Shown here piece after piece: positions 25,779-34,393 of a stretch of 64,000 bases of DNA; position 1 is the stretch's first letter, and every line of letters starts with the position of its first letter. Source of the DNA: Bradyrhizobium diazoefficiens (lineage in GTDB: Bacteria; Pseudomonadota; Alphaproteobacteria; Rhizobiales; Xanthobacteraceae). Location: NCBI RefSeq assembly GCF_018131015.1, contig NZ_JAFCJJ010000010.1, positions 62,001-126,000 of the forward strand, written 5' to 3'. The position numbers and the translations under genes were made by a program. The notes beneath the pieces are model-generated. The model was not told the origin of the DNA, ran no database searches, and worked only from the letters and a program-made list of their open reading frames with translations.

Positions 25779-26195
25779 ATGGCCGACAACAAGGCGAAGC
25801 GCGGCGGAGCCGATCGCGCGCTGATTGCGCTTACCGAGAAATACGAAGTCGCCTACTGGTCGAAGAAGTTCAAGGTCACGCCGGCCAAGCTGAAATACGC
25901 CGTCAAGAAAGTCGGCCACTCCGCCAGGAAGGTCGAGGAATACATCAAGCTGCAGAAACACCGTGCCTCCGACAAGAGCCGGATCGCGCTGAGCCAAGAC
26001 TATGAAGTCCGCTACTGGTCGAACAAGTTCAAGATCACGCCCGCCAGGCTGAAGTCTGCCGTGGCTGCGGCCGGACATTCCGCCAAGAAGGTCGAGGCAT
26101 ATCTCTCGGCCCAGAAGGCGGCGAAGAAGAAGAAAGCCAAGACAACGGCGAAGAAGTCCGCCAGGAGCGCCGCCAAGCGCAAGAAAGCGGCCTGA
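25779..26195 (+). CDS. Tandem DUF3606 protein with Lys/Ala-rich tail
   Basis: 138 aa. Two DUF3606 modules (about residues 15-58 and 68-110) share ALTEKYEVAYWSKKFKVTP and ALSQDYEVRYWSNKFKITP, each followed by a helix ending in HSARKVEEY or HSAKKVEAY. The tail of about 28 residues is Lys/Ala/Arg-rich, as in histone H1-like proteins. DUF3606 proteins are small and of unknown role; the double module and basic tail suggest DNA or RNA binding. An AGGAGG ribosome site sits six bases before the ATG. Confidence 0.85.
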   Translation: MADNKAKRGGADRALIALTEKYEVAYWSKKFKVTPAKLKYAVKKVGHSARKVEEYIKLQKHRASDKSRIALSQDYEVRYWSNKFKITPARLKSAVAAAGHSAKKVEAYLSAQKAAKKKKAKTTAKKSARSAAKRKKAA

Positions 26196-26368
26196 CGCAC
26201 GTCGACATTAGGTGCCGTACTGCCCTCACGCGGTTTGCCGTGCGGGAAGCGTCTGCGCTCGACTCTTTCTGAGGTTGTAAGCTAATTTCGGTTCCATTCT
26301 GACCCTATGCGGGATCGTGCGGGCCGGCCCCGAACGGCCATGCGGCATTTTCTCGAAGGATATTTTCG

Positions 26369-27934
26369 ATGCGCTCCCTGTTTGCGCAGCTGAACCGGCG
26401 TTACGGCCCGCGGATTTCGAGCGCCGAGCATCGACGCCGGATCAAGGACAAGCTGGACAGCCAGCCTCCCATGCCGTCGCGCCAGCCATTCGCCGCGCGC
26501 CTGGCGCTGGCACGATCGCGTCCCAAAGTTGCGATCGTCGGCGGCGGCTTCGCCGGCCTGATGGCCGCATCCGAACTGGTCGGACATTGCGACGTGACGC
26601 TGTTCGAGGCGCGCGACCGCTTCGGCGGCCGGGTTTTCAGCAAGCGAAAGCCGAGCGGGATCGTCGAGGCCGGCGGCGAGCTGATCGGCTACAATCATCC
26701 GCTCTGGCTGTGCCTCGCCCGGCGCTTCGAGCTCGGTCTGTCCGTCATCACCTCGGACACGAATTTCGACGCGCTCCACCTCGACATGCCGCTATATCTC
26801 GACGGCCAAAAGCTGTCCGAGGACCAGATGAAGCGCGTCTATCGCGAGATGGACAAAGCCATCAAAGGGATCAGCCGGCAGGCCGCGGCGATCGATCCCC
26901 ACCAGCCGTGGCGCGCTGACGGTGCAAAGAAGCTCGACCGCAAGCCTGTCTCGAAATGGATCGCCGGCCTCCGCTGCTCAGCACTGACCAGGCTCGCGAT
27001 CACCGAGCAATTTTCCAACGATGGCGGCCAGCCGACCGACCAGCAGAGCTTCCTCGCCAACCTCGCCGTCATCGCCGGCGGGCGAATGAAGAACCAGAAC
27101 GATGCCTTCTTCACCCAGACCGAGACCTTGCGCTGCTCGGAAGGCAATCAGGAGCTCGCCATTCGCCTTGCCCGCGAAATCATGGACAGGGGGGGCAGCA
27201 CCTCGTTGTCGACGCCGGTACGCGCCATTCACGTCGAAGCCGAAGGCGTGACGCTCGCGTTCGACGCGATCGGCGACAAGACACCGCGCAGCCCATTCGC
27301 GGCGGACTACGCCATCCTCGCCATACCGCCGAGCCTGTGGCCGGCCTCGCCCTCCGCCAGGATCACGATCACCCCCGAGTTGCCGCGCGCCTACTACGTC
27401 ACGATGGGAACGGCGGTGAAATATCTCAGCCCGCTGAAGAAGCGCTTCTGGATCGGCGAAGGCCTGGCGCCGACCTCGACGTCGAGCCGTTTCGGCGTCA
27501 CCTGGGAAGGGACGGACAACCAGATCGGCCCGCCCGACCGTCCCGTCGAACTCAGCCTGTTTGCCGGCGGCGGCGTCGCGAAGGAAGCACTCGCGCACTA
27601 CGGATCCGGCGGCCAGCAGGAGGTCGACGCCTTCTATGCCCCGCGCATCAGCGACGTCTACAAGGGATATGTCGAGCAGCTGGCGGACGAGCCGGAGTTC
27701 ATGGCCTGGCCCCGCGACGAATGGACCGCCGCGGGGTATTCCTGTCCCGCCCCCGGCGAGGTCTGCCGCGCCGGGCCGCTGCTGGAGAGGGGATTCGGCA
27801 AGCGCCTGTTCTTCGCCGGCGAGCACACCTGCTTTGCCTATTTCGGCTACATGGAAGGCGCGCTTCAGTCGGGCAAGACGGCGGCCGGCGCCGTGTTGAA
27901 AGCAGCTTCGGGATCGTCCGCAAGGCGCGCATGA
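26369..27934 (+). CDS. FAD-dependent amine oxidase family protein
   Basis: 521 aa flavoprotein of the monoamine oxidase/polyamine oxidase group. The Rossmann dinucleotide motif VAIVGGGFAGLMAASEL lies at residues 53-69, then the ARDRFGGRVFS motif, GGELIGYNHPLW, and the C-terminal FAD motif LFFAGEHTCFAYFGYMEGALQSG. An N-terminal extension of about 50 basic residues without a clear signal peptide precedes the FAD domain. It oxidises a primary or secondary amine, substrate unknown. GAAGGA precedes the ATG. A secreted protein gene follows 49 bp later in the same direction. Confidence 0.88.
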   Translation: MRSLFAQLNRRYGPRISSAEHRRRIKDKLDSQPPMPSRQPFAARLALARSRPKVAIVGGGFAGLMAASELVGHCDVTLFEARDRFGGRVFSKRKPSGIVEAGGELIGYNHPLWLCLARRFELGLSVITSDTNFDALHLDMPLYLDGQKLSEDQMKRVYREMDKAIKGISRQAAAIDPHQPWRADGAKKLDRKPVSKWIAGLRCSALTRLAITEQFSNDGGQPTDQQSFLANLAVIAGGRMKNQNDAFFTQTETLRCSEGNQELAIRLAREIMDRGGSTSLSTPVRAIHVEAEGVTLAFDAIGDKTPRSPFAADYAILAIPPSLWPASPSARITITPELPRAYYVTMGTAVKYLSPLKKRFWIGEGLAPTSTSSRFGVTWEGTDNQIGPPDRPVELSLFAGGGVAKEALAHYGSGGQQEVDAFYAPRISDVYKGYVEQLADEPEFMAWPRDEWTAAGYSCPAPGEVCRAGPLLERGFGKRLFFAGEHTCFAYFGYMEGALQSGKTAAGAVLKAASGSSARRA

Positions 27935-27983
27935 CTGCAGCTTCTGTCGGTCGAGATGCCGTGACCGGAAAGGAGAAACGTGA

Positions 27984-28481
27984 ATGAAATTCATGAAGAC
28001 GGCCTGCACGGTCGCTGCGTTCATTCTGACCGCCGCCACCACCATCGCCGGCGCCTCCGGCGCCACGCCGGCGAAAACCTCGGGTTCGACGGCGCTGGCG
28101 CTGGCCGGCGTGATCGCGCCGCTGTCGCCGGACCTGTCGCGGGCCGAGAAGAGGGCGGTCGCGGTGCTGTTCGCCGGGAGCAGCGACGTTCCCTACAAGA
28201 AGCCGGTCGTGGTGACCGCGGACAAGATCGTCTGCCGGACCGGCAATGTCGACATCACCGTGCGCAGCTGCGAGGTCACGTTCGGCAAGAGGGTCAAGAC
28301 CGTGAACGGCTCCACCGCCAACGAGATCTTCGCGACCGAGGCGCTAGCCGGCGTTCCCTCCGATGGGGCGGCGGGATCGAATTTCGAGAGCCTGACCAAG
28401 CTGAGCTGCACGATCGACCCCGACGCCATACGTCGGAAGGACGGCAGCGGCGCCGACTGCACGTTCCAGCCGGCGAATTGA
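27984..28481 (+). CDS. Secreted protein of unknown function
   Basis: 165 aa. A signal peptide covers residues 1-27 (TACTVAAFILTAATTIAGASG). The mature part has VAVLFAGSSDVPYKKPVVV, then three cysteines in KIVCRTGNVDITVRSCEVTF and LSCTIDPD plus a final Cys in GADCTFQPAN, so one or two disulfides are likely in the periplasm. GGAG eight bases upstream supports the ATG at 27984. The family is not recognised. It follows the amine oxidase gene and may share its transcript. Confidence 0.72.
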   Translation: MKFMKTACTVAAFILTAATTIAGASGATPAKTSGSTALALAGVIAPLSPDLSRAEKRAVAVLFAGSSDVPYKKPVVVTADKIVCRTGNVDITVRSCEVTFGKRVKTVNGSTANEIFATEALAGVPSDGAAGSNFESLTKLSCTIDPDAIRRKDGSGADCTFQPAN

Positions 28482-28586
28482 GCAAAGGTGCCGTGAAATC
28501 GCCTCAACACCCCGCCAATTAATGAGACGAATTGAAAGGACGCCCGACGAGCCAGCCAGGATGACCCGCGCAGGGCCGCCACCGAC

Positions 28587-29516
28587 ATGAAAAACTGCCT
28601 CGCATTCTTGCTTCTGCTGACCGCGACGGCAGCGTCCGCACATGGTCCGCTGCCGGCCTCGCCGATCGCGCCGACCGACCTTATCCGCGTGGGCCTCACC
28701 GACTCCGACACGGCTGCCGGCGGGACCGCGCGGCTGTGCGAGCAGGTCACCTTCTCGCGCGGCCTGCGCTACGGCGAGAGCGTAGCCAACGTGCTCGATG
28801 TCGCCACCAGCGCGACCAGGGCAGACACCCCGCGGCCCGTGCTGCTGTTCGTGGCGGGCGACACCTTTACCGGCGACCGCGCGACGCCCGACCTGTCACG
28901 TGAGATCCGGGACCAGGTCATGTGCTTTGCCGCACGCAACGACATGATCGGGGTGCTGGTCAACTATCGCCTCGCCCCTTCGGCAACCTGGCCGGTCGGC
29001 GCGACCGATGTCGCGGCGGCGCTGTCCTGGGTCCACGGCAACATCGACCTGTTTAACGGTGATGCCCGCGAGATCGTCGCAGTCGGTTACGGCGCCGGCG
29101 CCTTCCACGTTGCGACGCTGCTGGCGCATCCCGAGTTCCAGGCGGACCGTGCCGACGTCGCGGCGGTCGTGCTGGTGTCCGGGCTCTATCGCGCCGGCAA
29201 GGACGCGAGCGACACGGTGCAGGCCTATCTCGGAACCGACGCCACCCAATATGACAAGCGGTCGGTCTTTCCCGGCATCCTCAATGTCGATGTGCCGATC
29301 CTGCTGGCTTGGCCCGCGGATGATTCAGCAAGCCTGGTGGCACAGGGCGAGACGCTGAAAAAGACGCTCTGTGGTGCCGGCCATTGTCCACGCGCCTCGC
29401 TGCTGCGAAGCCGCGACGGCATCGCCGCCGCCTTCGGCCTCGACGGTTCCGGCGACAGCCTCGCCGAGCCGACCCTGCTGCTCGTGCACCAGCTCGAGGC
29501 GCGCGGCCTGCCGTAA
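28587..29516 (+). CDS. Secreted alpha/beta-hydrolase-fold protein lacking the catalytic Ser and His (probable pseudoenzyme)
   Basis: 309 aa with an N-terminal signal peptide (LAFLLLLTATAASAHG). The layout follows the BD-FAE/carboxylesterase subfamily: strand VLLFVAG, helix, strand IGVLVNYRLAP, then WVHGNIDLFNGDAREIVAVGYGAGAFHVATLL. The nucleophile elbow reads G-Y-G-A-G (residues 167-171) instead of G-x-S-x-G, the oxyanion HGG region reads VAGDTF, and the usual His near the C-terminus is replaced by SRDGIAAAFGL. Fold and secretion are kept, chemistry is apparently lost. It could be a binding or regulatory protein. Confidence 0.82.
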   Translation: MKNCLAFLLLLTATAASAHGPLPASPIAPTDLIRVGLTDSDTAAGGTARLCEQVTFSRGLRYGESVANVLDVATSATRADTPRPVLLFVAGDTFTGDRATPDLSREIRDQVMCFAARNDMIGVLVNYRLAPSATWPVGATDVAAALSWVHGNIDLFNGDAREIVAVGYGAGAFHVATLLAHPEFQADRADVAAVVLVSGLYRAGKDASDTVQAYLGTDATQYDKRSVFPGILNVDVPILLAWPADDSASLVAQGETLKKTLCGAGHCPRASLLRSRDGIAAAFGLDGSGDSLAEPTLLLVHQLEARGLP

Positions 29517-29570
29517 CGGCGCGTTGCCGGCGACGGCTTAGACCATTTGCTGGACCACCCCTCTCCCCCG

Positions 29571-29710
29571 CCCTCCCCCACAAGGGGTCCCACAAGGGGG
29601 GAGGGAGCGCAGCGGCGTGCGCGGCTCCATTGTGCGCTCTTCCTGCGCCCTGTCGGATCGAGTCATTCGCCGCAAGAAAGGTGCGTTCCCTCCCCCCTTG
29701 TGGGGGAGGG
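29571..29710. repeat. Intergenic inverted repeat (18-bp perfect arms, ccctccccc family)
   Basis: 29589-29606 is the exact reverse complement of 29687-29704. The flanks continue as C-rich/G-rich imperfect copies (ccctcccccacaagggg). This is in the 387-bp spacer 29517-29903 between the alpha/beta-hydrolase-like gene and the binding-protein gene. It could form a long cruciform or RNA hairpin. Apart from this and the FNR-type box at 29830, I see nothing else in the spacer. Confidence 0.75.
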
Positions 29711-29829
29711 CCTGGGAGGAGGGTGCCACACGGCGCACTCTCAGTCGATGGCGCGTCAACGCGCCTGCCACTTCCCGCGGCCGTGCGCCATTTTGAAGCG
29801 AGCCGGCAATCCACAGGATCGACAAAGGC

Positions 29830-29843
29830 TTGACCTAGATCAA
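29830..29843 (+). promoter_or_regulatory. FNR/FixK-type box TTGAC-CTAG-ATCAA
   Basis: The 14-base dyad matches the TTGAT-N4-ATCAA core at 13 of the 14 positions that can be checked by symmetry (TTGAC versus ATCAA). A class II position would put transcription start at about 29878, 26 bases before the binding-protein ATG. In Bradyrhizobium, FixK2 uses TTG(A/C)-N8-(T/G)CAA boxes, which this satisfies, for low-oxygen gene activation. Confidence 0.72.
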
Positions 29844-29903
29844 GCGGCCCCGGGGCGGATTGCGCCGAGCTTGCCGGGGGGCCAATGTCAGGGGATGTCG
29901 AAC

Positions 29904-31124
29904 ATGCGCGTCGTCGGCAGGATGCTGTTCGTTTCGATGATCGCCTTGGCATCGCTCGGGGCGATGTCGCAACGCTCCGAGCAATCGGCGAGCGACAACG
30001 AGATCCGCATCGGCAACGTCATGCCGTATTCGGGACCGCTCTCGGAGTTCGGTGCCATCGGCGAGGCCGAGGCCGCCTATTTCGACATGATCAACGCCCG
30101 CGGCGGCATCAACGGCCGCAAGATCCGCTTCATCACCCGCGACGACAATTCCGACCCGGCGGCAGCAACGGAGCTGACCCGCAATCTCATCGAGAAGGAC
30201 GACGTCCACTTCATGTTCGGGTCGTTCGGAACGCCCGGCAATCTCGCCACGCGCTGGTATCTGAACGAAAAGAAAATCCCGCAGCTCTTCGTCGCCTCCG
30301 GCGACGAGGAACTGAGCCAGGCCAAGGCGTTCCCCTGGACCATGGGCTGGCAACCCTCGTTCAGGTCCGAGGGGCGCATCTACGCCAACTATATCCAAGC
30401 CTACTACCCCCGGAAGAAGATCGTCGTGCTCTGGCAGAACGACCAGTTCGGACGCGTGCTCTACAAGGGCATCCAGGAAGGTCTTGGCGACCTGAACCGC
30501 AACGTTCTCGTCGACATCGCCTTCGACATCACCGATGAGCATCTCGAGGGGCACGTCTCGATCCTCAAGCGTGCCGGCGCCGACATCTTCGTCTTTCTCG
30601 GCGTGCCGTCGACGGCGTCCAAGGTGATCAAGCTGGCGGCGTCCCTCAACTGGCACCCGGTCATCATCGTGAACGACGCCTCGGCCTCGATCGCCAATGC
30701 GATGGCGCCTGCGGGCCTGGAGAATTCGGCCGGCGTGATCTCGGCGGCCTTCCTGAAGGATCCGAGCGATCCCGCATGGAAGGACGATGCCGGGATGAAG
30801 GACTGGTTCACCTTCATGGACCGGTACCATCAGGTCGAAAGCACCAACAGCAGCGCGGCGCTCTATGGCTACGCCGCGGCGGAGGCGCTGACACAGGTCC
30901 TGAAGCGATGCGGCGACGACCTGTCGCGCGAGAACATCATGCGCCAGGCGGCCTCGCTCAGGGATTACAAGCCTTCCGTCGCATTGCCCAACATCAGGAT
31001 CAGCACGTCGCCGGACAGCTACCTGCCGTTCAAGCAGATGCGGCTGGTCCAGTTCGACGGCCGATCCTGGCAGCCATTCGGCGACGTGATCGAGACCGCG
31101 TTCACGGAAGGTGCGAAGCGGTAA
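29904..31124 (+). CDS. Branched-chain-type ABC transporter substrate-binding protein
   Basis: 406 aa. A signal peptide (residues 1-22) is followed by NEIRIGNVMPYSGPLSEFGAIGEAEAAYFDMINARGGINGRKI, a LivK/HAAT-type ABC substrate-binding (periplasmic binding fold I) opening, then VHFMFGSFGTPGNLATRWYLNEKKIP and KKIVVLWQNDQFGRVLYKGIQEGL. It binds an organic solute, ligand unknown. No permease or ATPase lies alongside, so it may be an orphan receptor or use a remote transporter. The ATG at 29904 has AGGGG nine bases upstream (29895 is an alternative). An FNR/FixK-like box is 60 bp upstream. Confidence 0.88.
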   Translation: MRVVGRMLFVSMIALASLGAMSQRSEQSASDNEIRIGNVMPYSGPLSEFGAIGEAEAAYFDMINARGGINGRKIRFITRDDNSDPAAATELTRNLIEKDDVHFMFGSFGTPGNLATRWYLNEKKIPQLFVASGDEELSQAKAFPWTMGWQPSFRSEGRIYANYIQAYYPRKKIVVLWQNDQFGRVLYKGIQEGLGDLNRNVLVDIAFDITDEHLEGHVSILKRAGADIFVFLGVPSTASKVIKLAASLNWHPVIIVNDASASIANAMAPAGLENSAGVISAAFLKDPSDPAWKDDAGMKDWFTFMDRYHQVESTNSSAALYGYAAAEALTQVLKRCGDDLSRENIMRQAASLRDYKPSVALPNIRISTSPDSYLPFKQMRLVQFDGRSWQPFGDVIETAFTEGAKR

Positions 31125-31140
31125 CGCCGACGTCCAGCTC

Positions 31141-32178
31141 CTACTCCTTGCGGCCTTCGTCAAGGAAGGCCTGGACCGCCTCAAACAGCTTGACCCGGTT
31201 CTTCTCCATGATGATGGTGTGAGTGCCTTCGGCAAGTTCGACGTAACGTTTGCCAGGCGAGTTCACCAGCAACGGAAACAGTGTCTGCGCCATGTAAGGT
31301 GGCGTATCGCGGTCCCACTCTGCATGAATGAGCAGGGTCGGCACCGTGATCCTGGCCGGGTCGTAGTATGCCTTGCCGGCCCCCGTGAACTGCTGCCCGT
31401 CCTGAACGACGCCATTCGGAGCCCGGACAACGGCAGGGTTCATTGCCGCTCCGACCGGATCGGTGGCGAACGTCGCATCGGCCCAGGCGTCGAACCATCC
31501 CGGCGGAATCAATGAGGCCTTCTGGTCGTCGGCAACGCCGGTGTACCAGCGCTCCTTGGCCTGCTCTCTGGTGACCATCCGGTAGGCGCCAAGCTTGCCC
31601 GGGCCCGCCTGAACAAGAGAGGGCGTCTGGCGTATCCATGCCGGCGCATAGAGAACGAGGCGTTCGACCTTGGACGGATTCTGGGTGGTGTAGGTTGCCA
31701 TGAGAGTGGTCCCCCATGACCAACCGAGCAGATCCAGCTTGCGAATGTTGCGCCGCTGCAGGATGTAGTCCACGACGGCTCCGATATCCCTGACCGCAGT
31801 CTCGCCCGTCACGATGGGCGGATTTGCCTCGGGCTTGTCAGCCATTTCCGGAGGGCGGGTGGATTTCCCGTAGCCACGGATATCGAGAAGCCAGACGTCG
31901 TAGCCGCGAGAGGCGATGTACTCCATCCAGGACAGCCCATCCAGCTTGAGATCGAATGCCGTCTCGGAGGGATAGGTCGCACCATGGACATACAAGACCG
32001 TTTGTTCCGGTCTGAATGCGGTCATGTCCGCCGGCCGCTTGTTGCGAACATAGATTTCGATTCCCGGATCACCCGTCTTCACCATCGCTTCTTCGGTCAC
32101 GAGTGGTCTTGACTGGGCCAGGGCTGGAGCGCCGAACAAAACAGCTGCCAAAAAGCCAACGAGAATGGGTGCGTGCAT
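31141..32178 (-). CDS. Secreted alpha/beta hydrolase
   Basis: 345 aa. Signal peptide (FLAAVLFGAPALAQS) and an intact triad: Ser in GWSWGTT, Asp in HAEWDRDTPP, His in EGTHTIIME. Other hallmarks are QTVLYVHGATYPS (oxyanion region) and DIRGYGKSTR. It is an exported esterase/lipase-like enzyme of unknown substrate. Convergent with the binding-protein gene (16-bp gap) and divergent from the mandelate-racemase homologue with a 200-bp spacer. In contrast to the pseudo-hydrolase at 28.6-29.5 kb, all catalytic residues are present. Confidence 0.88.
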   Translation of the reverse strand: MHAPILVGFLAAVLFGAPALAQSRPLVTEEAMVKTGDPGIEIYVRNKRPADMTAFRPEQTVLYVHGATYPSETAFDLKLDGLSWMEYIASRGYDVWLLDIRGYGKSTRPPEMADKPEANPPIVTGETAVRDIGAVVDYILQRRNIRKLDLLGWSWGTTLMATYTTQNPSKVERLVLYAPAWIRQTPSLVQAGPGKLGAYRMVTREQAKERWYTGVADDQKASLIPPGWFDAWADATFATDPVGAAMNPAVVRAPNGVVQDGQQFTGAGKAYYDPARITVPTLLIHAEWDRDTPPYMAQTLFPLLVNSPGKRYVELAEGTHTIIMEKNRVKLFEAVQAFLDEGRKE

Positions 32179-32378
32179 GGCTGGTCTCCCTTGGCTCCTG
32201 GCTTCTCGCCAGGTTGGCGGAAGCTTAGCCCCTCGTTGAAATGGTTCAAGGCCGAAAGACCGGACCGGATTACCCGAACCGTAGCGAATTGGACTTAAGA
32301 TCGGTTGGCCAGGCTTTCCGTTTCATGGCGGATGCCTAAGATCGGCATTCGACCTCCATTCCGCTGCCGGGAGACCCC

Positions 32379-33470
32379 ATGTCCGAGACCGTCCGCATCA
32401 GACGCTTCAACGCCCGCCCCGTGATCGTGCCGATGAACCTGCCGCTCAAAACCTCGTCCGGGGCGGTCGCGAAATCCCCGCTCGTCCTGATCGACTGCGA
32501 GACCGACCAGGGCGCGGTGGGACATGCCTATCTGTTCTCGATCACGCCCTCGGCGTTGAAGCCACTGACGGCGATGGTCGCGGAAATGTCGGAGCTGATC
32601 GCCGGCGACGAGCTGCTGCCGTTCGAGATCGAGCGCAAGCTGACCCAGCGCTTTACCCTGCTCGGGCTTGCCGGCCTGCAGCGCCTGGCGCAGTCGGGCA
32701 TCGACATGGCGGCGTGGGACGCACTCGCCCGCACACGCGGGTTGCCACTCGCCCGCCTGCTCGGCGGCGCGCCAAAACCGGTCAAGGCCTACAATTCGAA
32801 GGGGCTCGGGATCATGCCGGTGGGCGCCGCGGTGGACGAAGCGCACAAGCTGCTGGCCGAAGGTTTTCAGGCCGCAAAAATCCGCGTCGGCCGGCCCGAT
32901 GCGCGGGAGGATCTCGCCGTCGTGCGCGCGATACGCAAGGCCGTCGGCGATGAGGTCACGCTGATGTGCGACTACAACCAGGCGCTGACGGTCACCGATG
33001 CGATCCGCCGCGGCGAGATGCTCGACGACGAGGGGCTGACCTGGATCGAGGAGCCGATCCGCCATGACGATTACGAAGGCTGCGCCCGCATCGCGGATGC
33101 GCTGCGCACGCCGGTCCAGATCGGCGAGAACTTCGACAGCGCCTTCTCGCTGCAGTCCGCTTTGGCCGCGGAGGCCTGCGACTACGTGATGCCCGACGTG
33201 CAGCGGATCGGCGGCGTCACCGGCTGGCTGCGCGCCGCTTCGCTGGCGTACGCCGCCGGCATCGAGATGTCGACGCATCTGTTCTCGGAGGTCAGCGCGC
33301 ACCTGCTCTGCGTGACGCCGACCGCCCACTGGCTGGAATATGTCGACTGGGCCGATGCGGTGCTTGCGACGCGGCTGACCATCAAGGACGGCTTTGCCGT
33401 GCCGAACGAGGAGCCGGGCAACGGGATCGCGTGGGACGAGGCGGCGGTCAAAAAATATCTCGTGAGCTGA
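32379..33470 (+). CDS. Mandelate racemase/enolase superfamily protein with K-x-R motif
   Basis: 363 aa. Close to mandelate racemase throughout. Residues in this protein are three numbers higher than in MdlA. The metal ligands D198 (CDYNQA), E224 (WIEEP) and E250 (GENF), D273 (MPDVQ), H300 (STHLFSEVSAHLL) and E320 (HWLEYVDW) are all present. The K-x-K of the racemase reads K167-I-R169, so the S-specific base is Arg. It could be a racemase of reduced rate or a dehydratase for a 2-hydroxy or sugar acid. GGGAG nine bases before the ATG supports the start. It is not in an operon with a dehydrogenase or decarboxylase. Confidence 0.88.
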   Translation: MSETVRIRRFNARPVIVPMNLPLKTSSGAVAKSPLVLIDCETDQGAVGHAYLFSITPSALKPLTAMVAEMSELIAGDELLPFEIERKLTQRFTLLGLAGLQRLAQSGIDMAAWDALARTRGLPLARLLGGAPKPVKAYNSKGLGIMPVGAAVDEAHKLLAEGFQAAKIRVGRPDAREDLAVVRAIRKAVGDEVTLMCDYNQALTVTDAIRRGEMLDDEGLTWIEEPIRHDDYEGCARIADALRTPVQIGENFDSAFSLQSALAAEACDYVMPDVQRIGGVTGWLRAASLAYAAGIEMSTHLFSEVSAHLLCVTPTAHWLEYVDWADAVLATRLTIKDGFAVPNEEPGNGIAWDEAAVKKYLVS

Positions 33471-33493
33471 ACCGGCCGAGGTCCGGCCTGCGC

Positions 33494-34393
33494 TCACGCG
33501 TAGGAAAAGCCCGGCTTGCCGCGAACGAAGCCGTTGGCGAAGGCGACGCCCGGATAGAGCCCGGACAGGCGGCCGCTTGCCGCTTCGGCTGAGCTGCGCC
33601 CATCGAGCACGTCGCGAAAGGTCTTTGCGATCTCGACCATGTCGCAATCCTGCGGCGACAGCCGCAGCGAGCCCACTCCGGCCTCGCGCAGCGTCTCGAT
33701 CTCGCCGACCAGGCTGGTGCAGGCATGGGACAAGGTCTGGACGCCGTTGATGGTCAAAAAATCCTGCTGGTCGAGCGTTTTCAGCGCGAGCCCGTCCGGG
33801 TCCTGTTCGCAGACGAAACGGCAATTGTCCTTGGAGAGCTTGTGAAGCCGCGCATGGTAGCAGCGGGCGGAGATCGCCAGCGGGACCCGGCCGAAGGCAA
33901 ATATTTCGACCACGGTGTCAGGCAGCGCCGCGGCGATCACCGCCACCGACGACAGCGGCAGTTCGGGCGGCAGGCAGATGCGCGCCGCGCCCTCGCGGAC
34001 GTGGTAGGCCGCGCAGGTCTCGTTGTAGATGTTGACGAAGGGGCCGATGGCGTGCGGCCGGCCCTTGAGCGACTTCAGGCAGGTCAGGTCGTTGACCTCG
34101 ACCAGCACGTCGTCGGCTGCGCAGAGCTCCCCGATCTGGCGGCGCTCGCGCCGCAGCGACACCAGGATCAGCGAACCCAGCAGCACCTGCTTGCCGGCCC
34201 CCTGCAGGCGTTCGATCACATCAGGCAGATGGTCCGCGAAGAACGGCGACCGTTTCGAGCACACGATCTCGCCGACGGACACGACGTCGACCGGCGCCTC
34301 GTCGGCGATCCTGAAGTAGAAGTCGCGCCAGCGTTCCGGCGCCCAATTGTAGAGAACCGGGCCGAGACTAAGCTGCATCGGGATGTCTCTCAT
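33494..34393 (-). CDS. ubiV: UbiV, O2-independent ubiquinone hydroxylation protein (U32 family)
   Basis: 299 aa, the length of E. coli UbiV. It is a U32 peptidase-family protein with a [4Fe-4S] cluster and, with UbiU, hydroxylates the ubiquinone ring when oxygen is absent, using prephenate as hydroxyl donor. Likely cluster ligands are C45 (GEIVCSKRSP), C178 (SARCYHA), C191 and C195 (NCRFVCEQDPDG). Other shared segments are LYNWAPERWRDFY, VGEIVCSKRSPFF and FGRVPLAISARC. Its ATG shares one base with the ubiU stop (TAATG), so translation is coupled. Third gene of ubiT-ubiU-ubiV. Confidence 0.92.
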   Translation of the reverse strand: MRDIPMQLSLGPVLYNWAPERWRDFYFRIADEAPVDVVSVGEIVCSKRSPFFADHLPDVIERLQGAGKQVLLGSLILVSLRRERRQIGELCAADDVLVEVNDLTCLKSLKGRPHAIGPFVNIYNETCAAYHVREGAARICLPPELPLSSVAVIAAALPDTVVEIFAFGRVPLAISARCYHARLHKLSKDNCRFVCEQDPDGLALKTLDQQDFLTINGVQTLSHACTSLVGEIETLREAGVGSLRLSPQDCDMVEIAKTFRDVLDGRSSAEAASGRLSGLYPGVAFANGFVRGKPGFSYA

